64,000 bases of DNA from Endobugula sp965225895 (GTDB lineage: Bacteria > Pseudomonadota > Gammaproteobacteria > Pseudomonadales > Cellvibrionaceae), in assembly GCA_965225895.1 (NCBI GenBank), contig CBDDBR010000011.1, positions 930,001 through 994,000 on the forward strand, in the 5' to 3' direction. The notes under the pieces are model-generated. The model ran no database searches. It was not told the DNA's origin and saw only the letters and a program-made list of their open reading frames with translations. The position numbers were made by a program, and so were the translations under genes. Each line of letters starts with the position of its first letter. Within the stretch, counting starts at the first letter, position 1. Below are positions 36,906-46,637 of the stretch, one piece after another.

Positions 36906-38249
36906 TTAGCCCTCCTTCTCAATACGCGTTAAGTTATCACGCAAAATAGGACCATATTCGTATTTACCTGGGCACACATAAGTACACAATGCTAAATCCT
37001 CTTCATCCAACTCTAAGCAGCCTAATTTTTGAGCCATTTCAGTATCACCTACAATTAAAGAGCGTAATAACTGAGTGGGTAAAATATCTAAAGGCATAAT
37101 TGTTTCATAAGTACCAATAGGTACCATCGCGCGCTCACTACCATTGGTTGTTGTAGTGAAATCAAACTTTTTACCTTTCATTAAGCTAGATACATAAATA
37201 CCTAAAACTGAGAAAGCATTAAAGCCTGCACGTAAGTAATGCATAAAGAGACGCTCATTGCCCTCTTCTAATACGCTCACTTGGTTATGATAGCGACCAA
37301 GATAACTAAACGCGGCTACTGCAGTACGTCCACCAAATACAGAACCAGAAATAACACGATTATTTGTCCCTTCAAGGCTACCTTCACAAACATCTGAAAG
37401 GCTAGCACCTGCACGTGTTCTTAAAAGACGTGGATTGGTTACTTTAGGACCTGCAAGAGAAATAACACGCGGCGTGTAGAGTGAGCCAGTAAGAAATAAA
37501 TGGCCAAATGCAATCACATCTTGATAGCCAATGGTCCACACCATCTTATTCACGCTCACTGGATCAAGGTGATGAATATGTGTACCCGCATTACCTGCTG
37601 GGTGAATACCAGAGAAACGCTCAACTTTTACTTTTTCTTGGTCAGCAACAGAAACATTCGCGCCATCTGCGATACATACAAATGTATTACCATCTGTAAT
37701 TTTTGTTAATAACTGTAAGCCTGTGTTAAATGCATCGTTTTCTTCAGCAATAACAATAGCAGGATCAGCAGCAAGTGGATTGGTATCCATTGCTGTTACA
37801 AAAATCGATGCTGGCGTGCTATCGATTGCAGGTACCTTGCTGTATGGACGTGTGCGAAAGGCAACCCATGCACCTGATTCAATCAGGTTGCTCACTACCG
37901 CTTCGCGATCCAATGTGGCGATAGCATCTGCTGTGTATTGTGCAAATACTTCTTTTTCGTCACCTTGAATATCAATAACAACCGATTCTAATACTCGTTG
38001 AGCACCTCGATTGATGGCACTTACCGTACCTGAAGCTGGCGCTGTATAGCGTACACCTTCTGTCTTTTTGTCAGTGAAAAGTAATTGACCCAATTTAACA
38101 GTATCGCCTTCCTTTACTGCCATTGTGGGTTTCATGCCGTGATAGTCAGCGCCAATGACCGCAACAGAATTGACTGTAGGGGCATCTGATATGACTTGTT
38201 CTGGTTTACCTGATATAGGTAAGTCCAAACCTCGACGGATATTAATCAT
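36906..38249 (-). CDS. nqrA: Na+-NQR subunit A
   Basis: This 447-residue cytoplasmic subunit is the first gene of nqrABCDEF-apbE-nqrM. The N-terminus MINIRRGLDLPISGKPEQ and the later FGHLFLTGSLYTPRVISLAGP and CTYVCPGKYEYGPILRDNL are diagnostic. The fold resembles Nqo1 of complex I without its cofactors, and the subunit contributes to quinone reduction. The complex oxidises NADH, reduces ubiquinone and pumps Na+ outward, feeding NhaB and probably a Na+-driven flagellar motor. Confidence 0.97.
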   Translation of the reverse strand: MINIRRGLDLPISGKPEQVISDAPTVNSVAVIGADYHGMKPTMAVKEGDTVKLGQLLFTDKKTEGVRYTAPASGTVSAINRGAQRVLESVVIDIQGDEKEVFAQYTADAIATLDREAVVSNLIESGAWVAFRTRPYSKVPAIDSTPASIFVTAMDTNPLAADPAIVIAEENDAFNTGLQLLTKITDGNTFVCIADGANVSVADQEKVKVERFSGIHPAGNAGTHIHHLDPVSVNKMVWTIGYQDVIAFGHLFLTGSLYTPRVISLAGPKVTNPRLLRTRAGASLSDVCEGSLEGTNNRVISGSVFGGRTAVAAFSYLGRYHNQVSVLEEGNERLFMHYLRAGFNAFSVLGIYVSSLMKGKKFDFTTTTNGSERAMVPIGTYETIMPLDILPTQLLRSLIVGDTEMAQKLGCLELDEEDLALCTYVCPGKYEYGPILRDNLTRIEKEG

Positions 38250-38592
38250 ACGTCTCTAGCCTAAATAGTGATGGGTTGATGTTTACTAAAGCGTGTTTGC
38301 TTACACAATATAATGAGCATTAATCGCATGCTATACGCTTTAGGGTAGATTCTTAACATTCCTGCATTTTATTAAATGCTGCTTAGATTTAGTAAAATGC
38401 ACGAGTTATCTTTTGTAGTGTAGACAATTACACAAAAAAAGCATGGTTTTCGCCAAGCGGCGCAATTATAAAGGGCGACATGCTGGCTTTCCAGTAAAAA
38501 AATGGAGTTTAGGCATAAAAAACGTCTTCAACCCTGCTTTCTGGTTATTAATTAAACGATACAATGTGTCGCACAAATAAAAACTAAAAAAA
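38250..38592. other. nqr leader / promoter region
   Basis: There is no gene here. A perfect 9-bp inverted repeat TGCATTTTA / TAAAATGCA with a 21-nt spacer lies at 38363-38401, about 120 bp upstream of nqrA. A shorter GTGTA/TACAC pair lies at 38418-38433. These may be operator or leader structures of the nqr operon. Promoter hexamers could not be fixed with confidence. Confidence 0.4.
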
Positions 38593-38623
38593 AGCCCAAT
38601 CATTATTCGATAATGATTGGGCT
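38583..38623 (-). terminator. Terminator of the gap gene
   Basis: A perfect 13-bp stem AGCCCAATCATTA / TAATGATTGGGCT (38593-38623) has a 5-nt loop. On the minus strand it is followed by a long U-tract. It lies 24 bp beyond the gap stop codon. Confidence 0.92.
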
Positions 38624-38647
38624 TTCGGATCTTACTGCTCGATAATT

Positions 38648-40102
38648 CTAGTTAGATGGGAAGATGCTATAACCAACACCCGCCATATGCTCAAGGCAAC
38701 GTATCACCTGACAACTATAACCAAACTCATTATCGTACCAGCAATACAGCACACAACTATCATCATTCACAATGGTCGCTTTACTATCAAAAATACACGC
38801 ATGACGTGAACCGACAAAATCGCTTGATACCACTTCTGGTGAATTGGTGTAGTCAATCTGCTGCTGCAATGGTGAATGTAATGCCACTTCACGCATATAG
38901 TTGTTTAACTCTTCAACAGTAGCCTTACCTTTTAGCTGGATATTTAAAATAGCCATTGATACATTCGGTGTTGGCACTCGAATAGAGTTACCCGTTAGCT
39001 TGCCCGCTAGCTCAGGAATGGCTTTTTGAACCGCTTTGGCTGCACCTGTTTCGGTTAGTACCATATTTAACGCTGCACTACGACCACGACGATCACCCGC
39101 ATGATAGTTATCAATTAAGTTTTGGTCATTAGTGTACGAGTGAACCGTTTCAACGTGGCCTTTTTCAATACCGTACTTATCCATTAATGCTTTTAGTACA
39201 GGTGTAATAGCATTAGTAGTACATGAAGCCGCTGACAAAATAGTATCTTCTGAAGAGATGGTATCGCTGTTAATACCGTATACGATATTTTTCATATCGC
39301 CTTTACCTGGTGCAGTTAGCAATACTTTGCTAATGCCTGGGCAAGCTAAATGTTGCGATAAACCTGCTTCATCACGCCATACGCCAGTGCTATCCAATAA
39401 GATAGCATCGTTAATACCGTGCTCAGTGTAGTTCACATCTGCTGGTGAATTAGCATAAATAATTTTAATTTCTGTGCCATTACATACTAATGTATTTGAC
39501 TCTTCATCAACACGAATAGTGCCTTTAAAGCTACCGTGAACCGAATCACGACGTAATAGGCTTGAACGCTTAACAAGGTCATTTGCACTTTTACCTTTAC
39601 GCACAACGATCGCGCGCAAACGTAGTTGATCACCACTACCCGCTTTTTCGATCAATAAACGCGTTAATAAACGACCAATACGACCAAAACCATAAAGCAC
39701 AACATCTTGTGGCTTATCTAAGGTAATTTCTGTGTCGCCTACAAACTCGGCTAATTGAGCTGCTACCCACGCTTTAGCGTCAGTGCCCTCTGGCTCAGCC
39801 ATTAGCTGAATCGCTAATTTACCAATATCAATATGGCAGCTACCTAGTGCTAACTCAGACATTGCCTGCAATACAGGAAATGTTTCAAATTCTGATAATT
39901 CGTTTTCTTCTACCTGACGTACCGCGCGATGGCGCTTCATAATATCGATCACTGAACGATTGATCAGTGGTCGGCCGTACATATACGTTTTTACGTTATT
40001 CTCACGGTAAAGCTTACCAATCATTGGAATCATTGCTTCTGCTAATGCTTCGCGTTCTTTCCAATCTTTAAAATAGTCGTCTGGCTTCGGTCGATTCACC
40101 AC
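38648..40102 (-). CDS. gap: Glyceraldehyde-3-phosphate dehydrogenase, long N-extended type
   Basis: This 484-residue NAD(P)-dependent dehydrogenase interconverts glyceraldehyde-3-phosphate and 1,3-bisphosphoglycerate. It has an extension of about 125 residues before the Rossmann motif YGFGRIGR. Normal GapA is about 330 residues. The nucleophile is Cys294 in AASCTTNAITP; NVSMAILNIQ and WYDNEFGYS follow in the usual places. This long paralogue lies between nqrA and mfd in pseudomonads too (PA3001, as I recall), so the extension is a family trait rather than a fusion artefact. Its direction, glycolytic or gluconeogenic, cannot be told from sequence. It has its own terminator. Confidence 0.93.
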   Translation of the reverse strand: MVNRPKPDDYFKDWKEREALAEAMIPMIGKLYRENNVKTYMYGRPLINRSVIDIMKRHRAVRQVEENELSEFETFPVLQAMSELALGSCHIDIGKLAIQLMAEPEGTDAKAWVAAQLAEFVGDTEITLDKPQDVVLYGFGRIGRLLTRLLIEKAGSGDQLRLRAIVVRKGKSANDLVKRSSLLRRDSVHGSFKGTIRVDEESNTLVCNGTEIKIIYANSPADVNYTEHGINDAILLDSTGVWRDEAGLSQHLACPGISKVLLTAPGKGDMKNIVYGINSDTISSEDTILSAASCTTNAITPVLKALMDKYGIEKGHVETVHSYTNDQNLIDNYHAGDRRGRSAALNMVLTETGAAKAVQKAIPELAGKLTGNSIRVPTPNVSMAILNIQLKGKATVEELNNYMREVALHSPLQQQIDYTNSPEVVSSDFVGSRHACIFDSKATIVNDDSCVLYCWYDNEFGYSCQVIRCLEHMAGVGYSIFPSN

Positions 40103-40273
40103 TAGTCACCTTAATTGTTTGGTCATAAATATATGAAAAATAGAGATAGTTTATTCCCTAGCCTAAAACTAGGGGCGCGTATTATCGTAATTTGAAGAAA
40201 AAAGCGCAAGTAAATGATGACGCTCATTGCAAACTTGTTAAAGCAAGCAATGAAAAAAGACGGGAATATCTAC

Positions 40274-40954
40274 TTAAATAGGCAAAAATACCGCTTTCGC
40301 GACGCCCTGAGCCACACTATTGATGGTACGGCGATCACCGTCTGCCGCGATTAATGCCATCATATCTTGCATAGAGATTAGCTTGGCAATTAAACGCTCA
40401 AAACTCAGGTTTGTTTCATCGCCCTTTAGCTCAGTGGATAGTATCAATGGTTTACCCTGTGTATTTTTTGACATGCGTAAACGCCACGAGGCCACTTCGA
40501 TATTACGTGCAGCATTGTAAAGCTTCTGCTTATCTAACTTATCAAAAATAAAAAACTCAGTATGATAGCCATAACTTTTATGAATCATACTTAACAACCC
40601 ACCGACAAGCGTAAACACCCTATCACCTGTAAATGCGGGGTTAAATGCTTGCTCCAACAACGCAATCCCCTCTAAGTGATCAACGAATAAAGGGCTGTTT
40701 TTATTAATGGCTTCCTGCAAACGTGATATTTGCGCTTCTACATTAGGATTAGATTGTTTACGTAATTCTTGAGGGTTACGCTTATAGAGCTTATCCATTA
40801 GCTCGAATAATAAACGTTCCGTTTCTTGACGGTGTGAATCGGCAACAAAATCAATATCCCCTTTACCCAACTGTTTAACGCTAAACGACTGCCCACAGCC
40901 GCCCAAGACTAACAAGGATAGAAATAAAATGAGAGGTAACAATGTATTTTTCAT
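40274..40954 (-). CDS. Lipoprotein of unknown function
   Basis: This 226-residue protein has a signal peptide with lipobox LGGC (lipidated Cys20). The mature part is mostly helical, with no motif I recognise. Conserved-looking segments are ADSHRQETERLLFELMDKLY and VFTLVGGLLSMIHKSYGYHT. It is divergent from mfd and lies 171 bp upstream of gap on the same strand. An envelope role is inferred only from the lipidation signal. Confidence 0.75.
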   Translation of the reverse strand: MKNTLLPLILFLSLLVLGGCGQSFSVKQLGKGDIDFVADSHRQETERLLFELMDKLYKRNPQELRKQSNPNVEAQISRLQEAINKNSPLFVDHLEGIALLEQAFNPAFTGDRVFTLVGGLLSMIHKSYGYHTEFFIFDKLDKQKLYNAARNIEVASWRLRMSKNTQGKPLILSTELKGDETNLSFERLIAKLISMQDMMALIAADGDRRTINSVAQGVAKAVFLPI

Positions 40955-41073
40955 ACTGCAATATAATAGAAAGATGAAAATATAGTATTTAAATGCCGTG
41001 TTTAACGCAGACTATCACGATCTGCTCCGTTACAATACCACGCTTTTTTGATTTCTTAGAGATTTTCTATTTT

Positions 41074-44000
41074 ATGGCTTTATCGGCAGCGCCAACAACC
41101 CTTGCATCACCACTCAACCCACCTCAAGTAGCGACCAGTAAGATCGCTAAGCAGCAATGGGGAGGCCTACAGGGTGCTGCATCGGCACTAGCAATAATGC
41201 ATACCGCTAAAGAAAAACAAGCGGTACTGGTTATCACTCCAGATACAGCGAGCGCTAATCATCTACTAGAGGAGCTACGCTTCTTTAACGACACGGATCA
41301 TACCGGTCAGGCTCAAGCTATTCCCGTCATGCACTTTACAGATTGGGAAATACTCCCTTACGATGTTTTTTCCCCGCATGATGATATTGTCTCAACCCGC
41401 CTAGAAACACTGCACAAAATTAGTCAATTACAAAAAGGCATTATTGTCGTGGCGATGAACACTCTAATGTGTCGCCTACCCCCACGAGAATATTTGCAAA
41501 AATATAGCTGTATTATTCAACAACAAGATATTTTTGATATTGATTTAATGCGTGAACAACTGGAAAGCTCAGGCTACCATTGCGTTGATACCGTTTACTC
41601 TCACGGAGAGTTTGCCGTACGCGGATCGCTGGTTGATTTATTTCCTATGGGGAGCGACCTACCGTATCGAATTGACCTATTTGACAACGAAGTTGAAACA
41701 CTGCGCACGTTTGACCCAGAAACACAGCGCAGTATTCAGCAAGTGGATAGCATTTCTCTATTGCCCGCTAAAGAGTTTCCATTAGATGAAAATGGCATTC
41801 GTTTTTTTCGCACTCAATGGCACGAACGTTTCGATGTAGATCATCGTCAGTGCGCTATTTACCAAGACATTAGTGATGGTATTGCACCTGCAGGCATTGA
41901 ATATTACTTGCCTTTATTTTTTACCGAATGTGTTTCTTTGTTTGATTATTTACCCACGAACACACACATATTTTCTCTTGCAGGTATTGAGGCTGCTGGC
42001 GATCATTATTGGCGTGAAATTCACAATCGCTACGAAAGCCGCAGCGGTGATAGACAGCGCCCTATTCTTTTGCCCACTGAAATTTTTCAACCCGTTCCCG
42101 ATATTTTTTCGCGATTAAAACAATTTAATCAATGCATTATTAGCAATACCGATAATGCCCACGTACAGTTTAATAGCGTCGCTTTACCCAACCTAGCCGT
42201 TGAAGCCCAAACGCAACATCCATTCTCTGCCTTAGAAGCGTTTTTACTCAGTAACGAACAACGCAGAGTATTATTTTGTGTGGAATCCGCAGGACGACGG
42301 GAAGCATTATTAGATGTACTTCGCCCACTACATATTAACCCCGTACCGTGTGATAGCTGGGAAACATTCATTGAAAACAATACGCCTTTAGGTATCACAG
42401 AAACATTTATTGAAAATGGTTTTGTATTGTCAGAACCTGCTATTGCAGTCATTACTGAAACACAATTATTTGGTAATCAAGTAAAACAGCGCAGACGCAG
42501 AAAAAGCTCGCAAGACATTAACGAGCAAGTTATAAAAAACTTAACCGAATTAAAAGTTGGCGCCCCTGTTGTACATTTAGATCACGGCGTAGGTCGCTAC
42601 CAAGGATTAGAAACCATTACTTTAGGTCATGGTGATGACGCACAAAGCGATGAGTTTCTTATGCTGGTTTATGCAGACGAAGCCAAATTATATGTACCCG
42701 TCACTCACTTGCATTTAATTAGTCGCTACACAGGATCTGCAGAAGGTTTAGCACCATTGCATAAACTAGGTAGTGATCATTGGCGCAAAGCCAAAGAAAA
42801 AGCTGCAAAAGAAGTACGCGACGTAGCTGCAGAATTACTCGACATTTATGCACGCAGAGATGCACGCGTTGGTTTTTCTTTTCCTTACAGTAAAGAAGAT
42901 TATCAACGCTTTAGTAACGCGTTTTCTTTTGAAGAAACCCCCGATCAAGAAGCAGCAATTCAAGCAGTACGCAATGATATGCTATCCAATAAGCCCATGG
43001 ATAGACTGGTATGTGGTGATGTGGGTTTTGGTAAAACCGAAGTAGCTATGCGCGCAGCATTTATCGCAACACAAGCAGGTAAACAGGTGGCGGTATTAGT
43101 GCCTACCACACTACTAGCTCAACAGCACCATGAAAATTTTGTGGATCGTTTTGTCGACTGGCCCGTTAATGTAGAAGTTATCTCGCGTTTTAAAAGCACA
43201 AAAGATACAAATGCGATTGAGGCAAAAGTGGCTTCGGGTCAAACAGATATTTTAATTGGCACCCATAAAATTTTAACCACCGATTTTTCCTTTAAAGATT
43301 TAGGATTATTAATTATTGATGAAGAGCATCGCTTTGGTGTACGCCAAAAAGAAAAAATAAAAGCCTTGCGTAGCGAAGTTGATATTTTAACCCTAACCGC
43401 AACCCCTATTCCTCGTACACTGAATATGGCGATGCACAGTATTCGCGATCTCTCTATTATCGCTACGCCGCCTGCTCGACGCTTATCGGTTAAAACCTTT
43501 GTGCGCCAAACAGATGAAAACATTATAAAAGAAGCCGTATTACGTGAAATATTACGTGGTGGCCAGGTATATTTTTTACATAACGAAGTAAAAACTATTG
43601 AGAAAACTGCACGAGAATTAGAAGCGCTTATCCCCGAAGCACGCGTTGGCGTGGCTCACGGTCAGCTGCGTGAAAAAGAACTCGAACACGTGATGTCTGA
43701 ATTTTATCATCAGCGTTATAACGTACTGGTATGTAGTACCATTATTGAAACAGGTATTGACATCCCCAATGCCAATACCATTATTATTGAACGTGCTGAC
43801 AAATTTGGTCTAGCACAACTGCATCAATTACGTGGCCGTGTGGGTCGCTCACATCACCAAGCATATGCTTATCTATTAACACCACCACAAAAAGTAATGA
43901 CCAGCGATGCAGAGAAGCGCTTAGAGGCCATTGCTAAAGCAGATGACCTTGGCGCTGGCTTTACCTTAGCCACACATGACTTAGAAATTCGTGGCGCGGG

Positions 44001-44571
44001 TGAATTATTAGGTGATGAACAAAGTGGCCAAATGCAATCTATTGGCTTTACTCTGTATATGGAAATGCTCGAAGAAACCATTAAGGGAATTAAAGAAGGT
44101 AAAGACCTCACTAACGATATATTATCACCCAGTAATATTGATATTAACTTACATATTCCTGCGTTAATTCCTGATGATTACCTACCTGATGTGCATACAC
44201 GCTTGATATTCTATAAACGCCTCTCGGCCATTAAAGAAAACAGAGGCTTTGATGAATTACAAATAGAAATGATTGATCGATTTGGCCTGTTACCTGAGCA
44301 AACAAAACATTTAATTAGAGTCACACAGCTTAAATTACAAGCCGATGCACTTGGCATTACAAAAATCGATGCCAATTCAAAACGTGGTTTAATCGAATTT
44401 TCCGCAACCCCTACGACAGACCCGCTAACAATTGTGAAAATGGTACAAAACCAACCACAAATGTATCAACTTCGTGGAGCAAATCAGTTACTATTCCATA
44501 ATGATATGCTGGCTGCGGAAGAGCGTATTAAAACAGTGGAAGAGCTCTTGTTAAAATTAACGCCACAATAA
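41074..44571 (+). CDS. mfd: Transcription-repair coupling factor Mfd
   Basis: This 1165-residue ATP-dependent translocase removes RNA polymerase stalled at DNA lesions and recruits UvrA. The N-terminal UvrB-like modules are followed by the RNA-polymerase-interacting domain (VVHLDHGVGRYQGLETI). The RecG-like motor has Walker A GDVGFGKTEVAMR, the DEEH box IIDEEHRFGVRQ and motif VI-type LHQLRGRVGRSHHQAYAY. The C-terminal TRCF domain includes DEQSGQMQSIGFTLYMEML. The open frame extends upstream to 40993, but the extra 27 residues are unlike any Mfd. The ATG at 41074 gives the usual length (E. coli 1148). It overlaps the csiV frame by one base (TAATG). Confidence 0.95.
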   Translation: MALSAAPTTLASPLNPPQVATSKIAKQQWGGLQGAASALAIMHTAKEKQAVLVITPDTASANHLLEELRFFNDTDHTGQAQAIPVMHFTDWEILPYDVFSPHDDIVSTRLETLHKISQLQKGIIVVAMNTLMCRLPPREYLQKYSCIIQQQDIFDIDLMREQLESSGYHCVDTVYSHGEFAVRGSLVDLFPMGSDLPYRIDLFDNEVETLRTFDPETQRSIQQVDSISLLPAKEFPLDENGIRFFRTQWHERFDVDHRQCAIYQDISDGIAPAGIEYYLPLFFTECVSLFDYLPTNTHIFSLAGIEAAGDHYWREIHNRYESRSGDRQRPILLPTEIFQPVPDIFSRLKQFNQCIISNTDNAHVQFNSVALPNLAVEAQTQHPFSALEAFLLSNEQRRVLFCVESAGRREALLDVLRPLHINPVPCDSWETFIENNTPLGITETFIENGFVLSEPAIAVITETQLFGNQVKQRRRRKSSQDINEQVIKNLTELKVGAPVVHLDHGVGRYQGLETITLGHGDDAQSDEFLMLVYADEAKLYVPVTHLHLISRYTGSAEGLAPLHKLGSDHWRKAKEKAAKEVRDVAAELLDIYARRDARVGFSFPYSKEDYQRFSNAFSFEETPDQEAAIQAVRNDMLSNKPMDRLVCGDVGFGKTEVAMRAAFIATQAGKQVAVLVPTTLLAQQHHENFVDRFVDWPVNVEVISRFKSTKDTNAIEAKVASGQTDILIGTHKILTTDFSFKDLGLLIIDEEHRFGVRQKEKIKALRSEVDILTLTATPIPRTLNMAMHSIRDLSIIATPPARRLSVKTFVRQTDENIIKEAVLREILRGGQVYFLHNEVKTIEKTARELEALIPEARVGVAHGQLREKELEHVMSEFYHQRYNVLVCSTIIETGIDIPNANTIIIERADKFGLAQLHQLRGRVGRSHHQAYAYLLTPPQKVMTSDAEKRLEAIAKADDLGAGFTLATHDLEIRGAGELLGDEQSGQMQSIGFTLYMEMLEETIKGIKEGKDLTNDILSPSNIDINLHIPALIPDDYLPDVHTRLIFYKRLSAIKENRGFDELQIEMIDRFGLLPEQTKHLIRVTQLKLQADALGITKIDANSKRGLIEFSATPTTDPLTIVKMVQNQPQMYQLRGANQLLFHNDMLAAEERIKTVEELLLKLTPQ

Positions 44572-44663
44572 TGAAGCGCACGTATAATGAGTTGCTCCCT
44601 ATATTTATTCAGTTGATAATATTTTTTATGAATTTACAGGCTTTTAGATCACGGAAAACACGT

Positions 44664-45377
44664 ATGAAGACCCCTATTTTTAATTTACGTATGCCGCATA
44701 GGTTTCTATTCTATTTCATGCTTGTAAGCACACTAATAGCAAGTCCTTATACGGCAGCACAAAATGAAGGTCGGTCTTACCAAGTAGAAATACTTATTTT
44801 TAAACGAAATCCTGCAACGGTAAATAGTGACGAAATTTGGCGAAAAGATATTAATATATCTTATCCAAGCAACACACAATATATACAACATGTTGTATCA
44901 AAAAAGAATCACCAGCTAGGTGGGCATAACTATACGCTAGCAAGAGATGAAGATTTTACTGTACTTTTTCATAAAGCATGGCAGCAACAAATGTGGGGGG
45001 AGGCTCGCTCACCATCACTCATCATTCGCGGTGGCCAATCATTTGGTAATCACAAAGAACTTGAAGGGACTATTAAAATACACATTGGTCGCTATTTACA
45101 CGTGACCACTGACTTATGGTTGAGTGAATTTCAATATACTGATACAACACAAAGCGCTATTGAAAATTATTCTGAATGGCCACAGCTACCTGCACTACCC
45201 AATACGAAAAACACGGAGCAATACCAATATTTATTTGATAATGGGCCCAAACCTTCGCGCATTATTACCTTACGAGAAAAGCGCCGTATGCGTAGTAAAG
45301 AAACACACTACATTGATCACCCACACCTAGGGATTTTGGTGCGAATGCTACCCATTAATAGTGTTAGCGCGCAATAA
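44664..45377 (+). CDS. csiV: CsiV-like peptidoglycan-binding periplasmic protein
   Basis: The protein has the CsiV family pattern: a signal peptide (hydrophobic FLFYFMLVSTLIASPYTAA), then YQVEILIFKRN, a central AWQQQMWGEARSPSLIIRGG segment and the C-terminal RMRSKETHYIDHPHLGILVRM. In Vibrio cholerae CsiV is encoded downstream of mfd, binds peptidoglycan and activates cell-wall synthesis with LpoA/PBP1A. The frame opens at an ATG at 44571 that overlaps the mfd stop. That start would put 41 residues before the hydrophobic core of the signal peptide, so I favour the ATG at 44664 (237 residues), which is preceded by GGAAAA. An internal ATG at 44691 is also possible. Confidence 0.8.
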   Translation: MKTPIFNLRMPHRFLFYFMLVSTLIASPYTAAQNEGRSYQVEILIFKRNPATVNSDEIWRKDINISYPSNTQYIQHVVSKKNHQLGGHNYTLARDEDFTVLFHKAWQQQMWGEARSPSLIIRGGQSFGNHKELEGTIKIHIGRYLHVTTDLWLSEFQYTDTTQSAIENYSEWPQLPALPNTKNTEQYQYLFDNGPKPSRIITLREKRRMRSKETHYIDHPHLGILVRMLPINSVSAQ

Positions 45378-45413
45378 TATTGGCACCGTATTTATTGCAC
45401 ACCTTAAAAGCGT

Positions 45414-45447
45414 GCCTTCTTAATAACAATTAGAATATTAAGAAGGC
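45414..45447. terminator. Terminator hairpin between csiV and cold-shock gene
   Basis: A perfect 11-bp stem GCCTTCTTAAT / ATTAAGAAGGC with a 12-nt loop lies between two convergent genes. The U-tract is weak on both sides. Confidence 0.65.
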
Positions 45448-45454
45448 TGTGTAT

Positions 45455-45673
45455 TTAAATGCACACCACTTCTTCTGCTTGTAAACCTTTATCGCCTTCG
45501 GCCAAACTAAATTCTACCATCTGCCCCTCATCCAACGAGCGATAGCCATCGCCCTGAATGCTACGATAATGCACAAAAATATCTTCTGCTTTATTTTCAC
45601 AGCTAATAAACCCATAACCACGAGAATTATTAAACCACTTTACGGTACCAGAATTACGATCAGACATGGACAA
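45455..45673 (-). CDS. Cold-shock domain protein (CspA family)
   Basis: This 72-residue OB-fold nucleic-acid chaperone has RNP1 as RGYGFI and RNP2 as DIFVHY, with the standard GTVKWFNNSRGYGFI opening. A good ribosome-binding site AGGAAG precedes the ATG. It is probably an RNA or ssDNA chaperone. Whether it is cold induced cannot be told, because the 138-bp upstream region shows no obvious cold-box. Confidence 0.93.
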   Translation of the reverse strand: MSMSDRNSGTVKWFNNSRGYGFISCENKAEDIFVHYRSIQGDGYRSLDEGQMVEFSLAEGDKGLQAEEVVCI

Positions 45674-45811
45674 CTTCCTATTTCAATGTTTTTTATTGTT
45701 ATTGTTTTCTTATTTAGATCAAGAGGCTTTCATACCACTTAATATACTACCTAATGTACGGCGCATATTCTCTGACAACAATTTAAAATTGTCTACATCC
45801 AAAACCCAAAT

Positions 45812-46582
45812 TTAGTGGTCTATATCAAGAAATTGGACTAAAGTCGGTAAGAAATTTTGCACCTTTGCCATTTCTTCATTCACAATATCCATAATTGATT
45901 CAAACGAGAGCTCCTCATCGGCAATACCTGGCGCCCAATTCACCACTAAACTTAGCGCGGCGTAATCCATTTTTAGCTCAGCCGCTAATGATGCTTCTGG
46001 CATTGCAGTCATACCAACCAAATCACAACCATCTTGCTTTAAGCGATTCACCTCTGCCATCGTTTCTAAACGTGGGCCTTGTGTACACCCGTAGGTTGCA
46101 AAATTTACATGTTCAACGGCATTCTTTTCTAGAAAATACAATATGCGTTGACGTAACGCTTCACTATAGGGGTGAGTAAAGTCAATATGCTCCACAGCCT
46201 TTTCAATCAATGGGGTATTCGTATGTTTTCCATCAAAAAAGGTATGCTCCCTTCCCCACGTATAATCAATAATTTGATGGGGAACAGCCAATGTTCTCGG
46301 TGCCATAAATTCACTAATTCCACCGACAACATTACAGGAAATGATTTTTGTAACACCTAACGATTTTAATAACCATAGATTTGCACGGTAATTAATTCCG
46401 TGAGGCGGGCATTCATGATTTGCGCCATGGCGCGGTAAAAAAATAGTATCAACACCATTTAGTAAAAACTGATACACCCCTGATGCATGGGCACCAAATG
46501 GAGTATCTATAGTAATGTGTTTTCCGTTGTGTAACTGATCTAGTTGGTCTAAACCAGAACCACCAATAATAGCGATAGGCAT
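45812..46582 (-). CDS. mtnP: S-methyl-5'-thioinosine / methylthioadenosine phosphorylase family
   Basis: This 256-residue purine nucleoside phosphorylase II-type enzyme has GGSGLDQL at the N-terminus, the phosphate site LPRHGANHECPPHGINYRAN, and GPRLETMAEV with the methionine-pocket MTAMPEASLAAEL. In P. aeruginosa the orthologue in the same neighbourhood (PA3004) was shown to prefer S-methyl-5'-thioinosine, part of methylthioadenosine salvage after polyamine and quorum-signal synthesis. That preference is inferred here from synteny. The gene precedes the end of hpt by 55 bp on the same strand, so both purine-salvage genes may share the nagZ transcript. Confidence 0.88.
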   Translation of the reverse strand: MPIAIIGGSGLDQLDQLHNGKHITIDTPFGAHASGVYQFLLNGVDTIFLPRHGANHECPPHGINYRANLWLLKSLGVTKIISCNVVGGISEFMAPRTLAVPHQIIDYTWGREHTFFDGKHTNTPLIEKAVEHIDFTHPYSEALRQRILYFLEKNAVEHVNFATYGCTQGPRLETMAEVNRLKQDGCDLVGMTAMPEASLAAELKMDYAALSLVVNWAPGIADEELSFESIMDIVNEEMAKVQNFLPTLVQFLDIDH

Positions 46583-46637
46583 AATATTCTTCTATAAAAT
46601 AGTAAGGAAAAGCGATCGATAACGCTCAAACCAGTAA

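Noticed and set aside
40993..41073. Upstream start for mfd
   Set aside because: The 27 extra residues are unlike Mfd N-termini; the ATG at 41074 gives the usual length.
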